A DNA stretch of 64,000 nucleotides from CAXBDP01 sp963974465. Lineage in GTDB: Bacteria; Bacteroidota; Bacteroidia; Cytophagales; Cyclobacteriaceae. Below are positions 14,276-25,600 of this stretch, piece after piece. A program made the translations under genes and the position numbers. The first letter of the stretch is position 1, and every line of letters begins with the position of its first letter. Location of the stretch: the NCBI GenBank assembly GCA_049340005.1, contig JBMPIY010000001.1; one strand, 5' to 3'. The notes beneath the pieces were generated by a model. That model worked only from the letters and a program-made list of their open reading frames with translations. It ran no database searches and was not told where the DNA came from.

Positions 14276-16900
14276 TTACAATATCTCTTTAATCATTGAT
14301 TGTGCAGCTTCTATAACTTTTGGCAAACCAGCAAGGTTTTTACCTCCCGCTGTTGCGAAAAATGGCTGACCTCCCCCTCCACCTTGAATATTCTTGGCGA
14401 GTTCTCTTACCATTTTACCAGCATCTAAGCCTTTTTCGGTCACCAAATTATCTGCAATCATCACAGCAATCATTGGCTTTTGGTCGATCTCAGCACCTAA
14501 GATAAGCATCAAGTTTTCAACCTCATTTTTTAATTCATAAGCGATCTTTTTCAGCGCATCTGCATTGGGCAGATTCACTTGCTCTACGATCACATTCATG
14601 CTGGAATGAGCAAACAGCTTTTGCTTCAATTCATCCTTCATACCGGAAGCTTTGTCGAGATGCAGCTTTTCCAATTCCTTTTGCAGATTGCTACGATCGT
14701 CCAGCAATTGTTGGAGTGCTTTGGCAACATCTTTTGGTGCTTTCAATATCTGTTGCACTTCATTAAGAATGGCTTCTTTTTCACGCATATAAAGTTCGGC
14801 TCCTTCAGAAGTCAACGCTTCGATGCGTCGAACACCCGCAGCAACAGAACTCTCGCTCACTATTTTAAAATAGCCAATATTACCTGTTGCCGGAGTATGC
14901 GTACCACCGCATAACTCTACGCTGAAATCCTGTCCAAAAGTAATCACACGTACAAATTCGCCGTATTTCTCACCGAATAGCGCTGTAGCACCCAATGCTT
15001 TTGCATCTTCTATTGGCACATTTCGCTTTTCGTCTAAGGCGATATTCTCTCTGATTTTACGATTTACAATATCTTCGATTCTTTGGATTTCGCTTTCTTC
15101 CACTTTGCTGAAATGCGAGAAATCGAATCTTAATATTTCTGAATTTACCAAAGAGCCTTTCTGCTGCACATGATTGCCTAATACTTCTCGTAAAGCTGCA
15201 TGAAGCAAATGCGTTGCGCTGTGATTATTGCGTGTTCTATTTCGCTTCTCTACATCGATTTGGCAAAGAAAGTCTGCTTCCAGATTGCTCGGTAGCTTTT
15301 TCGTGAATTGGATGATCAGGTCATTTTCCTTTTTGGTATCGAATACTTCGATAGTTTCATCACCACAAATCAACCTGCCGCTATCTCCTACTTGGCCACC
15401 ACTTTCGGCATAAAATGGTGTTTTGTCCAATACCAATTGGTAATATGTGCCTCCTTTTTCTTTTATCTCTCTATAGCGTAGCAATTTGGCAGATGCTTCA
15501 GTATTGTCATATCCCACAAATTCCACATCCGTTTCATCCGATACGATCATCCAATCTGATTTCTCTTGCTCAGCTGCTTTGCGCGATCTTGATTTCTGAG
15601 ATTCTAATTCTTTTTTGAATCCTGCCTCATCTAATTGGAGGTTATTTTCTCTTGCTAATAAAGCCGTGAGGTCATAAGGAAAACCGAAAGTGTCGTACAA
15701 TTCGAAAATCTGACTTCCTGGAATAGTATTGGATTTTAAGTTCTCTTTAATCTGCTGGAAGCTTTTAAGACCATTCTCAAGTGTACGGAGAAAAGAAATT
15801 TCCTCTTCCATAATCACACGAGCGATGAAATCTTGCTGGCTTTTAAGTTCCGGAAATACGCCATCGAACTGATCGGCCAAAATCGGTAGCAGTCTGAATA
15901 AAAATGGATCGCGGAAATTCAAGAATGTATAGCCATAACGAACTGCACGACGAAGAATCCGGCGAATTACATAACCCGCCTTATTATTACTCGGCAATTG
16001 ACCGTCCGCAATCGTGAATGAGATAGCTCTGATATGATCCACAATTACACGGATGGCAATATCCGTTTTGGTATCGGCGCCATATTTCACTCCGGCTTCA
16101 GCGGAAATTGCTTCGATCAATGGAGTGAATACGTCGGTATCGTAATTTGATGTCTTTTGCTGAATGGCCATGCAAAGCCTTTCGAAACCCATTCCTGTAT
16201 CCACATGCTGTGCAGGCAAAGGCTTCAAACTTCCATCGGCCATGCGATTGAATTGCATAAATACCAGGTTCCAAATCTCCACAACTTGCGGGTGGTCATT
16301 GTTGACCAAATCACGACCCGGCACTTTATCTACCTCAGATTGAGGTCTTAAGTCTATATGGATTTCCGAACATGGGCCGCAAGGACCTGTATCGCCCATT
16401 TCCCAGAAATTGTCCTTTTTGGAGCCATAGATAATACGCTCTGCCGGGATTATTTCATTCCACAAGTCAAACGCCTCCTGATCGAAAGCCAAGTTATCAT
16501 CCTTGTCACCTTCAAACACAGATGCATACATTCTGTCTTTTGGCAGTTGATATACTTCCGTCAACAATTCCCAAGCCCATTGGATCGCTTCCTTCTTGAA
16601 GTAATCGCCAAAGGACCAATTTCCTAGCATCTCGAACATGGTGTGGTGGTAGGTATCCATACCAACATCTTCCAAGTCATTGTGCTTGCCCGAAACCCGA
16701 AGGCACTTCTGACTGTTGGCAACGCGAGGCCAAGGTGCCACCTTATTACCCAGGAAATAATCCTTAAACTGATTCATACCAGCATTGGTAAACATTAAGG
16801 TTGGGTCATTTTGTACTACTAGAGGCGATGAAGGCACATAACTATGCTCTTTGCTTTTGAAAAACTCGATGTATTTTTGACGTATTATTTTCGATTCCAT
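14276..16900 (-). CDS. alaS: Alanine-tRNA ligase
   Basis: An 874-residue class II synthetase that charges tRNA(Ala). The N-terminal catalytic domain begins with SKEHSYVPSSPLVVQNDPTLMFTNAGM-type residues (motif 2 region). The editing domain has the zinc-binding HxxxH (NHSATHLLH) and CxxxH (CGGTH) sites. The C-terminal coiled coil and C-Ala domain end with the Gly-rich QGGGGGQPFFATAGG segment. Full length for the family. First gene of the leftward alaS-gatB(-tlpA-like) unit, divergent from the M23 gene. One GCGGGAGG copy (14343) encodes Ala-Gly-Gly in the C-Ala domain. Confidence 0.97.
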   Translation of the reverse strand: MESKIIRQKYIEFFKSKEHSYVPSSPLVVQNDPTLMFTNAGMNQFKDYFLGNKVAPWPRVANSQKCLRVSGKHNDLEDVGMDTYHHTMFEMLGNWSFGDYFKKEAIQWAWELLTEVYQLPKDRMYASVFEGDKDDNLAFDQEAFDLWNEIIPAERIIYGSKKDNFWEMGDTGPCGPCSEIHIDLRPQSEVDKVPGRDLVNNDHPQVVEIWNLVFMQFNRMADGSLKPLPAQHVDTGMGFERLCMAIQQKTSNYDTDVFTPLIEAISAEAGVKYGADTKTDIAIRVIVDHIRAISFTIADGQLPSNNKAGYVIRRILRRAVRYGYTFLNFRDPFLFRLLPILADQFDGVFPELKSQQDFIARVIMEEEISFLRTLENGLKSFQQIKENLKSNTIPGSQIFELYDTFGFPYDLTALLARENNLQLDEAGFKKELESQKSRSRKAAEQEKSDWMIVSDETDVEFVGYDNTEASAKLLRYREIKEKGGTYYQLVLDKTPFYAESGGQVGDSGRLICGDETIEVFDTKKENDLIIQFTKKLPSNLEADFLCQIDVEKRNRTRNNHSATHLLHAALREVLGNHVQQKGSLVNSEILRFDFSHFSKVEESEIQRIEDIVNRKIRENIALDEKRNVPIEDAKALGATALFGEKYGEFVRVITFGQDFSVELCGGTHTPATGNIGYFKIVSESSVAAGVRRIEALTSEGAELYMREKEAILNEVQQILKAPKDVAKALQQLLDDRSNLQKELEKLHLDKASGMKDELKQKLFAHSSMNVIVEQVNLPNADALKKIAYELKNEVENLMLILGAEIDQKPMIAVMIADNLVTEKGLDAGKMVRELAKNIQGGGGGQPFFATAGGKNLAGLPKVIEAAQSMIKEIL

Positions 16901-16926
16901 TCGGATCTTGGACTTTTTCGTAAGAC

Positions 16927-16958
16927 TTGAACTATAAAAAACTATAATCGTATATTTG
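16927..16958 (+). promoter_or_regulatory. Promoter of the M23 endopeptidase operon
   Basis: TTG (16927-16929), 21 bases, TATATTTG (16951-16958), then CG: one of the best matches in the window to the Bacteroidota consensus. The leader to the ATG at 17045 would be about 80 bases. Confidence 0.75.
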
Positions 16959-17044
16959 CGACAGTAAAATTACCGTTATTTGGGTGTCTTGATTAAATAT
17001 TTTACACCAAAGCACAAAATTAAGATAATATTTAACCCTACCAC

Positions 17045-18022
17045 ATGGCAAGAATAAAATATTACTACGATACCGAAACCTGCAAGTACGAACGCGTACG
17101 AGTAAGCAAATGGGATGTATTTCTCAATTTTTTAGGTTTCTTCTCAGTATCATTTATCCTTGCCATCAGCATACTTTTTATTTACAGCCAATACTTCGAA
17201 TCTCCAAAAGAAGCTCAACTCAAAAAGGAAAATGAAGAGCTCGTAATCTATTATGAGTTTTTCAAACAAGAGCTAGATAAGATGAACTCTGTGATAGCTT
17301 CATTAGAAGAAAGAGATGATGATATATACCGCGTAATATTTGAAGCAGAGCCGATTCCAGCGACTATCCGCAGAGGTGGCATTGGCGGTGTTGACAGATA
17401 CAAATCCTTCAAGGAAAGTGGTTTACAGCGGGAGGAATTAATTATTGACTTGATGAAAGAGGTTGACATACTAAAAAGGAAAATGTATGTCCAAACACGA
17501 AGTCATGACGAACTGATGGAGCTGGCCATGAATAAAGAGGAACTTTGGGCGGCCATTCCATCTATCCAGCCAATCAACAATAAAGAATTAAATAGACTTG
17601 CTTCCGGCTATGGAATGCGAACCCATCCAATTCTGAAAGTAAAGAAATTCCATGCCGGTGTAGATTTCTCCGCTCCTCGTGGCACACCAATCTACGCAAC
17701 AGGTGATGGCGTAATAGTAGAAGTAAAAACCACTTTTGGGGGATATGGAAAATATATAGAAGTAGATCATGGATTTGGCTATTTAACCAGATATGCACAC
17801 ATGAGTGCTTTTGAAGTACGAAAAGGTCAAAAAGTAAAGCGTGGCGAAAAAATCGGCTATGTTGGTTCAAGCGGTCAATCTACTTCGCCTCACCTGCATT
17901 ATGAAATATTGAAAGATGGCAAATTCGTAAATCCAGTAAATTACTTCTTCCAAGATTTGACTCCTGAAGAATACGAGAAATTGCTTGAGCTTGCTTCAAT
18001 CGAAAACCAATCACTTTCTTAA
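17045..18022 (+). CDS. Membrane-anchored M23 peptidoglycan endopeptidase
   Basis: A 325-residue zinc endopeptidase that cleaves peptide cross-links in the periplasm during wall growth. A single transmembrane helix lies at about 28-47, followed by a coiled coil (55-95) and a linker. The LytM domain (about 185-305) has all metal and catalytic residues: H203 and D207 (HAGVD), and HLH at 283-285. It belongs to the MepM-like group by layout. It is followed after 40 bases by a MerR-type regulator and then dprA, all on the plus strand, and the three may be one transcript. A GCGGGAGG copy at 17428 encodes Gln-Arg-Glu-Glu in the linker. Confidence 0.92.
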   Translation: MARIKYYYDTETCKYERVRVSKWDVFLNFLGFFSVSFILAISILFIYSQYFESPKEAQLKKENEELVIYYEFFKQELDKMNSVIASLEERDDDIYRVIFEAEPIPATIRRGGIGGVDRYKSFKESGLQREELIIDLMKEVDILKRKMYVQTRSHDELMELAMNKEELWAAIPSIQPINNKELNRLASGYGMRTHPILKVKKFHAGVDFSAPRGTPIYATGDGVIVEVKTTFGGYGKYIEVDHGFGYLTRYAHMSAFEVRKGQKVKRGEKIGYVGSSGQSTSPHLHYEILKDGKFVNPVNYFFQDLTPEEYEKLLELASIENQSLS

Positions 18023-18062
18023 TTAGAATGCATTATATTTAAGCACCGAATACCAAAACGAG

Positions 18063-18407
18063 ATGCCTTACAAGGAAAAAGAGATAGAGAAAAAGTATTA
18101 CACCATTGGGGAAGTTGCTGCAATGTTCAAAGTAGCTACCTCAATGATTCGTTTTTGGGAAAGTGAGTTTGATATAATAAAGCCGGGTAAGAACAAAAAA
18201 GGCAATCGAGTATTCACCAAGAAAGATGTAGAAAGCGTAAAGCTCGTTTACCATCTCGTAAAAGAAAAAGGCTACACATTGCAAGGTGCTAGGGAATTTA
18301 TCAAGAATTCACAGCAAGAAGGTACAATTACCGACAATGTAGCCATGATCAATTCACTCCGTAACATCAGAAGCTTCCTTGTGGAGCTACAGGAAAGCCT
18401 TCCTTAG
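18063..18407 (+). CDS. MerR-family transcriptional regulator (small)
   Basis: A 114-residue protein that is mostly a MerR winged-helix domain: YYTIGEVAAMFKVATSMIRFWE, then the wing with GNRVFTKKDVESV. The C-terminal part is a short helix with no cysteine or ligand-binding domain, so an effector is not apparent. Proteins of this form are conserved next to M23 peptidases in Bacteroidota. It begins 40 bases after the endopeptidase and stops three bases before dprA starts. Confidence 0.9.
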   Translation: MPYKEKEIEKKYYTIGEVAAMFKVATSMIRFWESEFDIIKPGKNKKGNRVFTKKDVESVKLVYHLVKEKGYTLQGAREFIKNSQQEGTITDNVAMINSLRNIRSFLVELQESLP

Positions 18408-18410
18408 TCA

Positions 18411-19526
18411 ATGGCCGCAGACGATAGGCTATATCAACTTGCGCTGTACCTCACTCCTTCCATTGGTGATTTCAATATCCGGCAACTCATAAGTTATTGT
18501 GGTAGTGCGCAAAAGGTATTCGATTTACCTGAAGGCAAACTTTTGAAAATCCCAGGCGTTGGTAAAAAAACGACTGAGATTATTAAAACCAAATCTACTT
18601 TTGACATAGCCAAAGCTGAACTGGAGGAAATCGACAAGCATGGCATCGATCTACTTTTCTTTACAGATTCTCACTATCCCACCAAGCTCAAGCATATTCC
18701 AGATGGCCCGGCCGTTTTGTATTTCAAAGGAAATAGGGCATCTCTGCAAAGCTCATTCAATTTGGCAATTGTAGGCTCTAGAAATGCATCAGAATATGGT
18801 CGATCAGTTACCGAAGAACTCATAAAGAACATTGCAGGCAAGGATATCATGATTGTAAGTGGACTTGCTTATGGGATTGATATTCAAGCTCACAGAATGG
18901 CTTTGAAGTATGGATTACCTACCATTGCGGTGATGGGTAATGGTATGGATAAAATTTACCCTGCAGCACATCGAGATATAGCCAAGCAAATGCAAGAAGC
19001 GGGAGGAATTATGACTGAACTTCCATTAGGTTCAATTCCAGATGCACATAATTTTCCTGCCCGAAATAGAATAGTAGCTGGAATGGCCGATGCCGTGATT
19101 GTGGTAGAAGCTGCAAAAAAAGGGGGTGCATTGATTACTGCCGAACTTGCCAATGGTTACAATAGAGAAGTCTTTGCCGTTCCGGGTAATTTGGGTAATA
19201 CATATTCGGAAGGCTGTAATAATTTAATTAGCCAAAATAAGGCTAGAATTTTCACCAGCATCATCCAATGCCTCGCAGAAATGGGCTGGGATGATACAGA
19301 TTTGTCCGCACCTAAAAACCAAAATGGGAATTACAACCAAGCGGATTTTACTGAAGAAGAATGGCAAGTATTAAATCAATTGATTGAGGCTAAAAGTGCC
19401 ATTCTACTTGATGAGCTTAGCTGGCGTACACAAATAAACGTAAGCAGACTAGCAGGAATACTATTGAGCCTTGAATTTAAAGGTGTTGTGAAATCATTGC
19501 CGGGAAAAAGATTTGGTCTTTCTTAA
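18411..19526 (+). CDS. dprA: DNA-processing protein DprA
   Basis: A 371-residue protein that binds incoming single-stranded DNA and loads RecA during natural transformation. It has an N-terminal helix-hairpin-helix region (LLKIPGVGKKTTEII), the Rossmann-like core (IVGSRNASEYG, VSGLAYGIDIQAH, NGMDKIYPAAH, ELPLG, NRIVAGMADAVIVVEA) and a C-terminal winged helix. Full length. DprA occurs in nearly all bacteria and does not prove competence. It is relevant here because the window carries a dispersed octamer that behaves like an uptake signal; dprA itself carries one copy (18999). Confidence 0.95.
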   Translation: MAADDRLYQLALYLTPSIGDFNIRQLISYCGSAQKVFDLPEGKLLKIPGVGKKTTEIIKTKSTFDIAKAELEEIDKHGIDLLFFTDSHYPTKLKHIPDGPAVLYFKGNRASLQSSFNLAIVGSRNASEYGRSVTEELIKNIAGKDIMIVSGLAYGIDIQAHRMALKYGLPTIAVMGNGMDKIYPAAHRDIAKQMQEAGGIMTELPLGSIPDAHNFPARNRIVAGMADAVIVVEAAKKGGALITAELANGYNREVFAVPGNLGNTYSEGCNNLISQNKARIFTSIIQCLAEMGWDDTDLSAPKNQNGNYNQADFTEEEWQVLNQLIEAKSAILLDELSWRTQINVSRLAGILLSLEFKGVVKSLPGKRFGLS

Positions 19527-19587
19527 ATTAGATTATTGAATTTCCTGCAATTACCGTAATTTCAAACCTGCAATACACCTATTTCCC

Positions 19588-20748
19588 ATGAAAACCAATC
19601 CTAGTCATACAAGACTAGCACTTATTGATCTTTGGCGAGGAGTACTTTTGGTGCTTATATCCTTATTGACCCTGTGGTATTTCACAGGCAATAATATGGG
19701 TGCTGAATTTTGGACTAGAAGACAGTTTGCCGACCTCCCGCCTTTTCAATTTTGGGCAACTTTGGTAGCGAGCTTAGCTATTCCAAGCATTTATATTTTG
19801 CTAGGCGCATCAATCATTTTGTTTTCTAAAAACAAAAAATGGGAAAGCTGGAATACACCGAAAATAGCTCGAACGATGGCAACTCGTGGTGTTTTCTTAA
19901 TCGCTCTTCAATTTTTAATTGAAAACCCTTTGCGCATATTAGCCAATTTTAAATTTCAAGGTTTTTCTATACAGCAAATTAACACCGGCTTTGAGTTTTA
20001 CTCTTCCAATCTATTATACTTTGGAATCCTTTCATCTTTGGGATTCTGCCTTATATTTTGGAGTGTATTCACCAAGATTAGAAGCAAACAGCTATTGGCT
20101 ATATCGGTTCTTTTAATGGGACTTGGCTGGACAATTATAAATCTAAAAGGCCTTTCAAACCCAAATGAGGCTATTTATTTTAGATTTTTGGCAATTCCAG
20201 GATTCACCATTCCCATTAAAGTTGGATTTGCATTATTACCTTGGATGGGCTTACCGGGATTCGGAATGGTGCTAGCAAGATATTACCGAAAGCAGCCAAT
20301 ACAGACGTTGAAAATCACCACTATACTAGCCTTGGTTTTGCTATTAGTTTTTGTGGTTCTTCGATGGAAAAATCTTTACGATGATTTCACAATGAGAGAC
20401 AATGGTTTGATAGGCTTTTTTAATTTCAGTAAACTGCCACCATCACTCAGTTATATTGTTTTATCTACTTCTTTTGGATTGACAATACTTTACTTGAGCT
20501 TTCATTTTATCAAAAAGAGAACCTTGGTGAGAGATGCGCTTATCGTTTACGGTAGTTCTCCCCTCCTTTTCTATATCCTGCAATTGTTTCTATTTGGCAT
20601 TGCAGGATTGTTTATCGATTTCTCAGCTTCACCAGTATTGACAATACTTACTTGGCTAAGTATGCTCACCATTATTCTGCTACTACTCGATTACTTTGAG
20701 CATAATTTCAAAGCACTGAAAACTGAGTCGGTGTGGAATTACTTTTAA
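19588..20748 (+). CDS. Multispanning membrane protein of the DUF1624 / heparan-glucosaminide acetyltransferase-like group
   Basis: A 386-residue protein with about ten hydrophobic helices. The start RLALIDLWRGVLLVLISL resembles the R-x2-x-D-x-x-RG opening of DUF1624 and related acyltransferase-3-like proteins, in which a membrane enzyme moves acetyl groups onto sugars. Substrate unknown. The C-terminal end overlaps the convergent HMG-CoA lyase gene by four bases. An octamer copy at 19734 lies antisense, encoding Asp-Leu-Pro-Pro. Confidence 0.65.
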   Translation: MKTNPSHTRLALIDLWRGVLLVLISLLTLWYFTGNNMGAEFWTRRQFADLPPFQFWATLVASLAIPSIYILLGASIILFSKNKKWESWNTPKIARTMATRGVFLIALQFLIENPLRILANFKFQGFSIQQINTGFEFYSSNLLYFGILSSLGFCLIFWSVFTKIRSKQLLAISVLLMGLGWTIINLKGLSNPNEAIYFRFLAIPGFTIPIKVGFALLPWMGLPGFGMVLARYYRKQPIQTLKITTILALVLLLVFVVLRWKNLYDDFTMRDNGLIGFFNFSKLPPSLSYIVLSTSFGLTILYLSFHFIKKRTLVRDALIVYGSSPLLFYILQLFLFGIAGLFIDFSASPVLTILTWLSMLTIILLLLDYFEHNFKALKTESVWNYF

Positions 20749-21593
20749 TTAGGGAAGATTTCTCCCGCCATTGTTAATGACTTTTTGAATTCAGATTTAT
20801 CCAAGCCCAATTCTATCTTATTGGCTTCTAAAACAGCTATTAATTGCTCAGTAGCTAAATTTCCGGTCAAATCATCCTTTGCCATTGGGCAGCCACCAAA
20901 TCCTCGCATTGCAGAGTCAATTCGTTGCACATTTGCCCTAATCATTGCTTCAATTTTCACCATCGAAGTATCTGGCGTGCTATGCAGATGCGCACCAAAT
21001 TCCACTTCCGGAAATGCTTTCATCAATGCCGGGAAAATATCTTCTATCTGCTGAGGTTTTGCATTGCCAATGGTATCAGATACGGAAATGATTTTTACTC
21101 CCAAATCAGCAAGCTTCTCGGTATATTTCTCTACCAATTCCACATTGTACACATCATTGTATGGATTCCCAAATCCCATCGAGATGTAGGCTACTACGGC
21201 TTTATTTTTCTGCTCGGCTATTTCTTGAATTTTCGCCAACTCCTCCAAAGCTTGGGCAATAGTTTTGTTTGTATTTCTTAATTGGAAGGTCTCTGAAATA
21301 GAAAATGGAAAGCCCAAATAATCGATTTCTTCAAATTGTGCTGCATCAGTTGCTCCTCGAACATTGGCTATGATGGCAAGAAGTTTAGACTTAGTATTAC
21401 TCAGATCTAATTGAGCCAATACCTCAGCTGTATCGCGCATTTGAGGAATTGCTTTTGGCGAAACAAAGCTCCCAAAATCAATGGTATCAAAACCAACTTT
21501 TAGTAATTGGTTGATATAAGCAGCTTTTTGATCAGTATCTATAAATTCTTTAATGCCTTGCATGGCATCTCTTGGGCATTCAATAATCTTCAT
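20745..21593 (-). CDS. Hydroxymethylglutaryl-CoA lyase
   Basis: A 282-residue TIM-barrel enzyme of the HMGL-like family that splits HMG-CoA to acetyl-CoA and acetoacetate, the last step of leucine breakdown. Signature parts are ECPRDAMQG at the N-terminus (metal-binding region), HLHSTPD, and the catalytic-cysteine loop GFGGCPMAKDDLTGNLATE. Full length for bacterial enzymes. It follows the metH-metF pair in the same direction but after a 50-base gap, so co-transcription is possible, not shown. The related HMGL-like synthases lack the GGCP loop, which supports the lyase call. Confidence 0.85.
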   Translation of the reverse strand: MKIIECPRDAMQGIKEFIDTDQKAAYINQLLKVGFDTIDFGSFVSPKAIPQMRDTAEVLAQLDLSNTKSKLLAIIANVRGATDAAQFEEIDYLGFPFSISETFQLRNTNKTIAQALEELAKIQEIAEQKNKAVVAYISMGFGNPYNDVYNVELVEKYTEKLADLGVKIISVSDTIGNAKPQQIEDIFPALMKAFPEVEFGAHLHSTPDTSMVKIEAMIRANVQRIDSAMRGFGGCPMAKDDLTGNLATEQLIAVLEANKIELGLDKSEFKKSLTMAGEIFPN

Positions 21594-21643
21594 GGCTTAA
21601 TTCGATCAGAAATAATTTGTCTGGATTTAAAAGGCTTTTAGTT

Positions 21644-22600
21644 CTAAAATAGTTCTTTGGCTATTTGAACAATAGAATCTGATTTGCCCATTGAATAATA
21701 ATGCAAACAAGGCACTCCGTAATCCATCAATTCTTTCGATTGCTTGATCGACCATTCTATTCCAATTTTCTTTACTTCTTCATTGGTTTTGCAAGTTTCC
21801 AAAGCATCTGCAAATTCCTCAGGAATATCAATATGGAAAATACGCGGGAGGGTAGTTATTTGCTTTTGAGTAGTGAGTGGTTTTAAGCCAGGAATTATCG
21901 GCACATTTATTCCATTTGCTCGGCACTTTTCTACAAACTCAAAGAACTTCTGATTGTCAAAAAACATTTGAGTAACGATATAATCAGCGCCCATATCAAC
22001 CTTCATTTTCAGGTATTTAAGATCTGACTTTAGGTTTGGTGCTTCAAAGTGTTTTTCAGGGTAACCTGCTACACCAATACAAAAATCGGATGGAAAGTGA
22101 TTTTGCAAATCGTCTTCTAAATACCTTCCTTCATTCATATCTTTTACCTGCTTCAACAGGTCTGTCGCATATTTATGGCCATCAGGTTCCGATATAAATA
22201 CAGGCTCCGATTTAATAGGGTCGCCTCTTAATACAAGCACATTGTCAATACCCAAGAAATTGAGATCGATCAAAGCATTTTCAGTTTCTTCTTTTGAAAA
22301 GCCACCACAAATTATGTGTGGTACTGTGTCTACATCGTATCGGTTTTTAATGGCCGCGCATATTCCTACAGTTCCAGGTCTTTTGCGTACAGACTTTTTC
22401 TCAAGCAAGCCATTCCCACGGTTCTTATAAACATACTCTTCCCTGTGGTAGGTAACATCAATAAAAGGAGGTTTGAACTCCAACAATGGATCAATATGAT
22501 CGAAAAGCTTATTGATGCTTTCGCCTTTTAATGGTGGCAAAACTTCAAATGAGAAGAGTGTTTTATCGCCAGCTTTTTTGAAATGTTCAGTTACTTTCAT
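21644..22600 (-). CDS. metF: Methylenetetrahydrofolate reductase
   Basis: A 318-residue flavoenzyme that makes 5-methyl-tetrahydrofolate, the methyl donor for MetH. It shows FSFEVLPPLKGES at the start, VLRGDP in the folate region and ADYIVTQMFFDNQKFF in the barrel. Full length. It lies 62 bases after metH in the same direction, so both genes are probably under the upstream SAM riboswitch. A GCGGGAGG copy (21844) is antisense in the C-terminal part. Confidence 0.95.
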   Translation of the reverse strand: MKVTEHFKKAGDKTLFSFEVLPPLKGESINKLFDHIDPLLEFKPPFIDVTYHREEYVYKNRGNGLLEKKSVRKRPGTVGICAAIKNRYDVDTVPHIICGGFSKEETENALIDLNFLGIDNVLVLRGDPIKSEPVFISEPDGHKYATDLLKQVKDMNEGRYLEDDLQNHFPSDFCIGVAGYPEKHFEAPNLKSDLKYLKMKVDMGADYIVTQMFFDNQKFFEFVEKCRANGINVPIIPGLKPLTTQKQITTLPRIFHIDIPEEFADALETCKTNEEVKKIGIEWSIKQSKELMDYGVPCLHYYSMGKSDSIVQIAKELF

Positions 22601-22662
22601 TCTATTTTTGAAATGAGATCATTGCTTAAAGATCTCTTGTTTAATTTAATAGTTTACAAATT

Positions 22663-25600
22663 TTAAACTTCTACTGTGACAAAATCACTTGGTTCGTAGT
22701 TGAGGTTTGGAGACAGCCATCTTTCCAAATCTTTCAAAGGCATATTCTTGCGTTTAGCAATGTCTATTACTTGGTCTCTACCAATTTTTCCTAAGCCAAA
22801 ATACTTTGATTGCGGATGCGCATAGTACATTCCGCTCACCGATGAAGCTGGATACATCGCCAAACTATCCGTGAGTTCAATAGAAGCATTTTTCTCTACT
22901 TCAAGCAAATTGAACAGTGTGATTTTCTCAGTATGATCTGGACAGCCAGGATAGCCCGGAGCTGGTCGAATACCTCTATATTCTTCTTTGATCAACTCAT
23001 CATTTGGCAGACTTTCATCTGAAGCATAGCCCCAATATTCCTTTCTTACTCGCTCATGCAAGTGTTCAGCAAATGCTTCTGCCAGTCGATCTGCTAAGGC
23101 TTTTAGCATTATAGAATTATAATCGTCATGTTCAGCTTTGAATTTGTCTAGCCACTTTTCGATTCCCAATCCGGCTGTTACTGCAAAGCCTCCAATATAA
23201 TCCGGCAAATTAGTTTCCACTGGTGCTACAAAGTCCGCAAATGAAATATTTGGAATTCCTCCCGCCTTTTCTCCTTGCTGCCTTAGTGTGTGAAACTGCG
23301 TGATTACTTCATTCCTGTCATCATTTTCGTACACCAAAATGGTATCATCGTCTTTTACATTTGCCGGGTAAAACCCAAATACGGCATTTGCCTGAATCCA
23401 TTTTTCACTAACTATTTTTTGCAATAATTCCTGTGCATCATCAAACAGCTTTTTGGCTTCTACACCATAATTTGGATCGTTCAAAATTTTCGGATATCTG
23501 CCTTTCATTTCCCAAGTCTGAAAAAATGGTGTCCAATCGATATAAGGAACCAAGTTTTCAAGAGGATAATCAATCAATGTTTTGGTTCCTAAAAAGGTCG
23601 GTTTTGGCGCAGAAGGTTGATCCCAATCTATTTTGAATTTATTCGCTCTTGCACTTTCGATGTCGATAAATCTCTTGTCTTTATTTCTGCTTTTATGGTC
23701 GGTGCTTAGCTTGGTATATTCCTCTTTGATGGATTGGAAAAAGGCTTCCTTATTTTCGGATAATAAGTTTGATGCAACAGGAACACTGCGGGAAGCATCA
23801 TTTACATGCACTACAGGGCCTGAATATACGGGAGCAATTTTCACGGCTGTATGAATGCGGGAGGTTGTAGCACCTCCTATAAGTAATGGCGTTTTCATTC
23901 CTCTCGCTTCCATTTCTTGGGCTACATATACCATTTCATCCAGCGATGGGGTAATCAATCCACTAAGTCCGATTATATCAACTTGGTGTTTTTCAGCTTC
24001 GGCAAGGATTTTCTCTAAAGGCACCATTACGCCAATATCAATCACTTCGAAGTTATTACATGCCAGCACCACTCCTACTATATTTTTACCAATATCGTGG
24101 ACATCCCCTTTTACGGTAGCCATCAATATTTTACCTGCATTGCTAGAAGCTCCTTCTTGCTTTTCGGCTTCCAAAAATGGGAATAAGTAGGCCACGGCTT
24201 TTTTCATTACACGCGCGCTTTTCACCACTTGTGGGAGGAACATTTTACCTTCGCCAAATAAATCACCAACGATGTTCATTCCAGCCATTAATGGACCTTC
24301 AATTACACTTAGTGGCTTGTCAAATAGCTTTCTGGCTTCCTCAGTATCTTCATCTATATATTCAACTATCCCTTTCACTAAGGAATGGCTAAGGCGCTTT
24401 TCTACAGGCTCTAATCTCCAGCTTTCGTCGCGTACCTGCACTTTTCCTTTGGAGGTGATTTTCTCGGCTTGTTCAAGCAATCTCTCCGTAGCATCTTGTC
24501 GGCGATTGAGGAGTACATCTTCAATTCGTTCTAGCAGCTCTTTTGGAATCTCTTCATATACTTCGATCATCCCGGCATTTACGATTCCCATATCCATTCC
24601 TGCTTTAATCGCATGATATAGGAATGCAGAGTGCATCGCCTCCCTTAATACATCATTGCCACGGAACGAAAATGAAATATTGGATACACCACCACTTACT
24701 TTGGCATAAGGAAGATTTTCCTTTATCCATCGAGTGGCATTTATAAAGTCAACTGCGTAATTATTATGTTCCTCTATACCCGTTGCGACAGTCAGAATAT
24801 TAGGATCGAAAATGATATCGTGAGCTGGAAAACCTACTTTTTGAGTAAGGATATCATAGCACCTTTTACAAATTTCGATTCTGCGTTCATAATTATCGGC
24901 TTGACCATTTTCATCAAAAGCCATAACAATAATTGCAGCGCCGTATTTTCTAGCTTTGTTGGCTAGTTCTATAAATTTCTCTTCACCTTCTTTCAGGCTT
25001 ATTGAATTGACAATTCCTTTGCCTTGGATACATTTTAGTCCTGCCTCAATTACCGACCATTTAGAGGAATCTACCATTATGGGTAGTTTGGAAATATCAG
25101 GTTCTGAGGCAATCAGGTTAAGGAATAGGGTCATGGCAGCTTCTGAGTCAAGCATGCCTTCATCCATATTCACATCGATGATTTGGGCGCCACCTTCTAC
25201 TTGGCTAAGGGCTACTGTAAGCGCTTCATCGTAGCGATCTTCACGAATAAGTCTCGCGAATTTTTTGGAGCCTGTTACATTCGTACGCTCACCAGCATTT
25301 ACAAAATTGATTTCTGGAGTGATATTGAAAGCTTCCAATCCACTCAGCCTCATCAATGGTTTTATTTTAGGAATAGCTCTTGGACTGTATTTATCTGCAA
25401 TAGCAGCTAATGCTCTAATATGAACTGGCGTAGTTCCACAACAGCCACCGATTATATTGATCAATCCCTCTTTAAGAAATTCCTCTACGATACTTGCCAT
25501 TTCGCTGGCACTTTGATCGTACTCTCCAAATTCATTTGGCAGGCCAGCATTTGGATGCGCACTTACAAAAAATGGTGCTTTGCGCGAAAGCTCTTGCAGA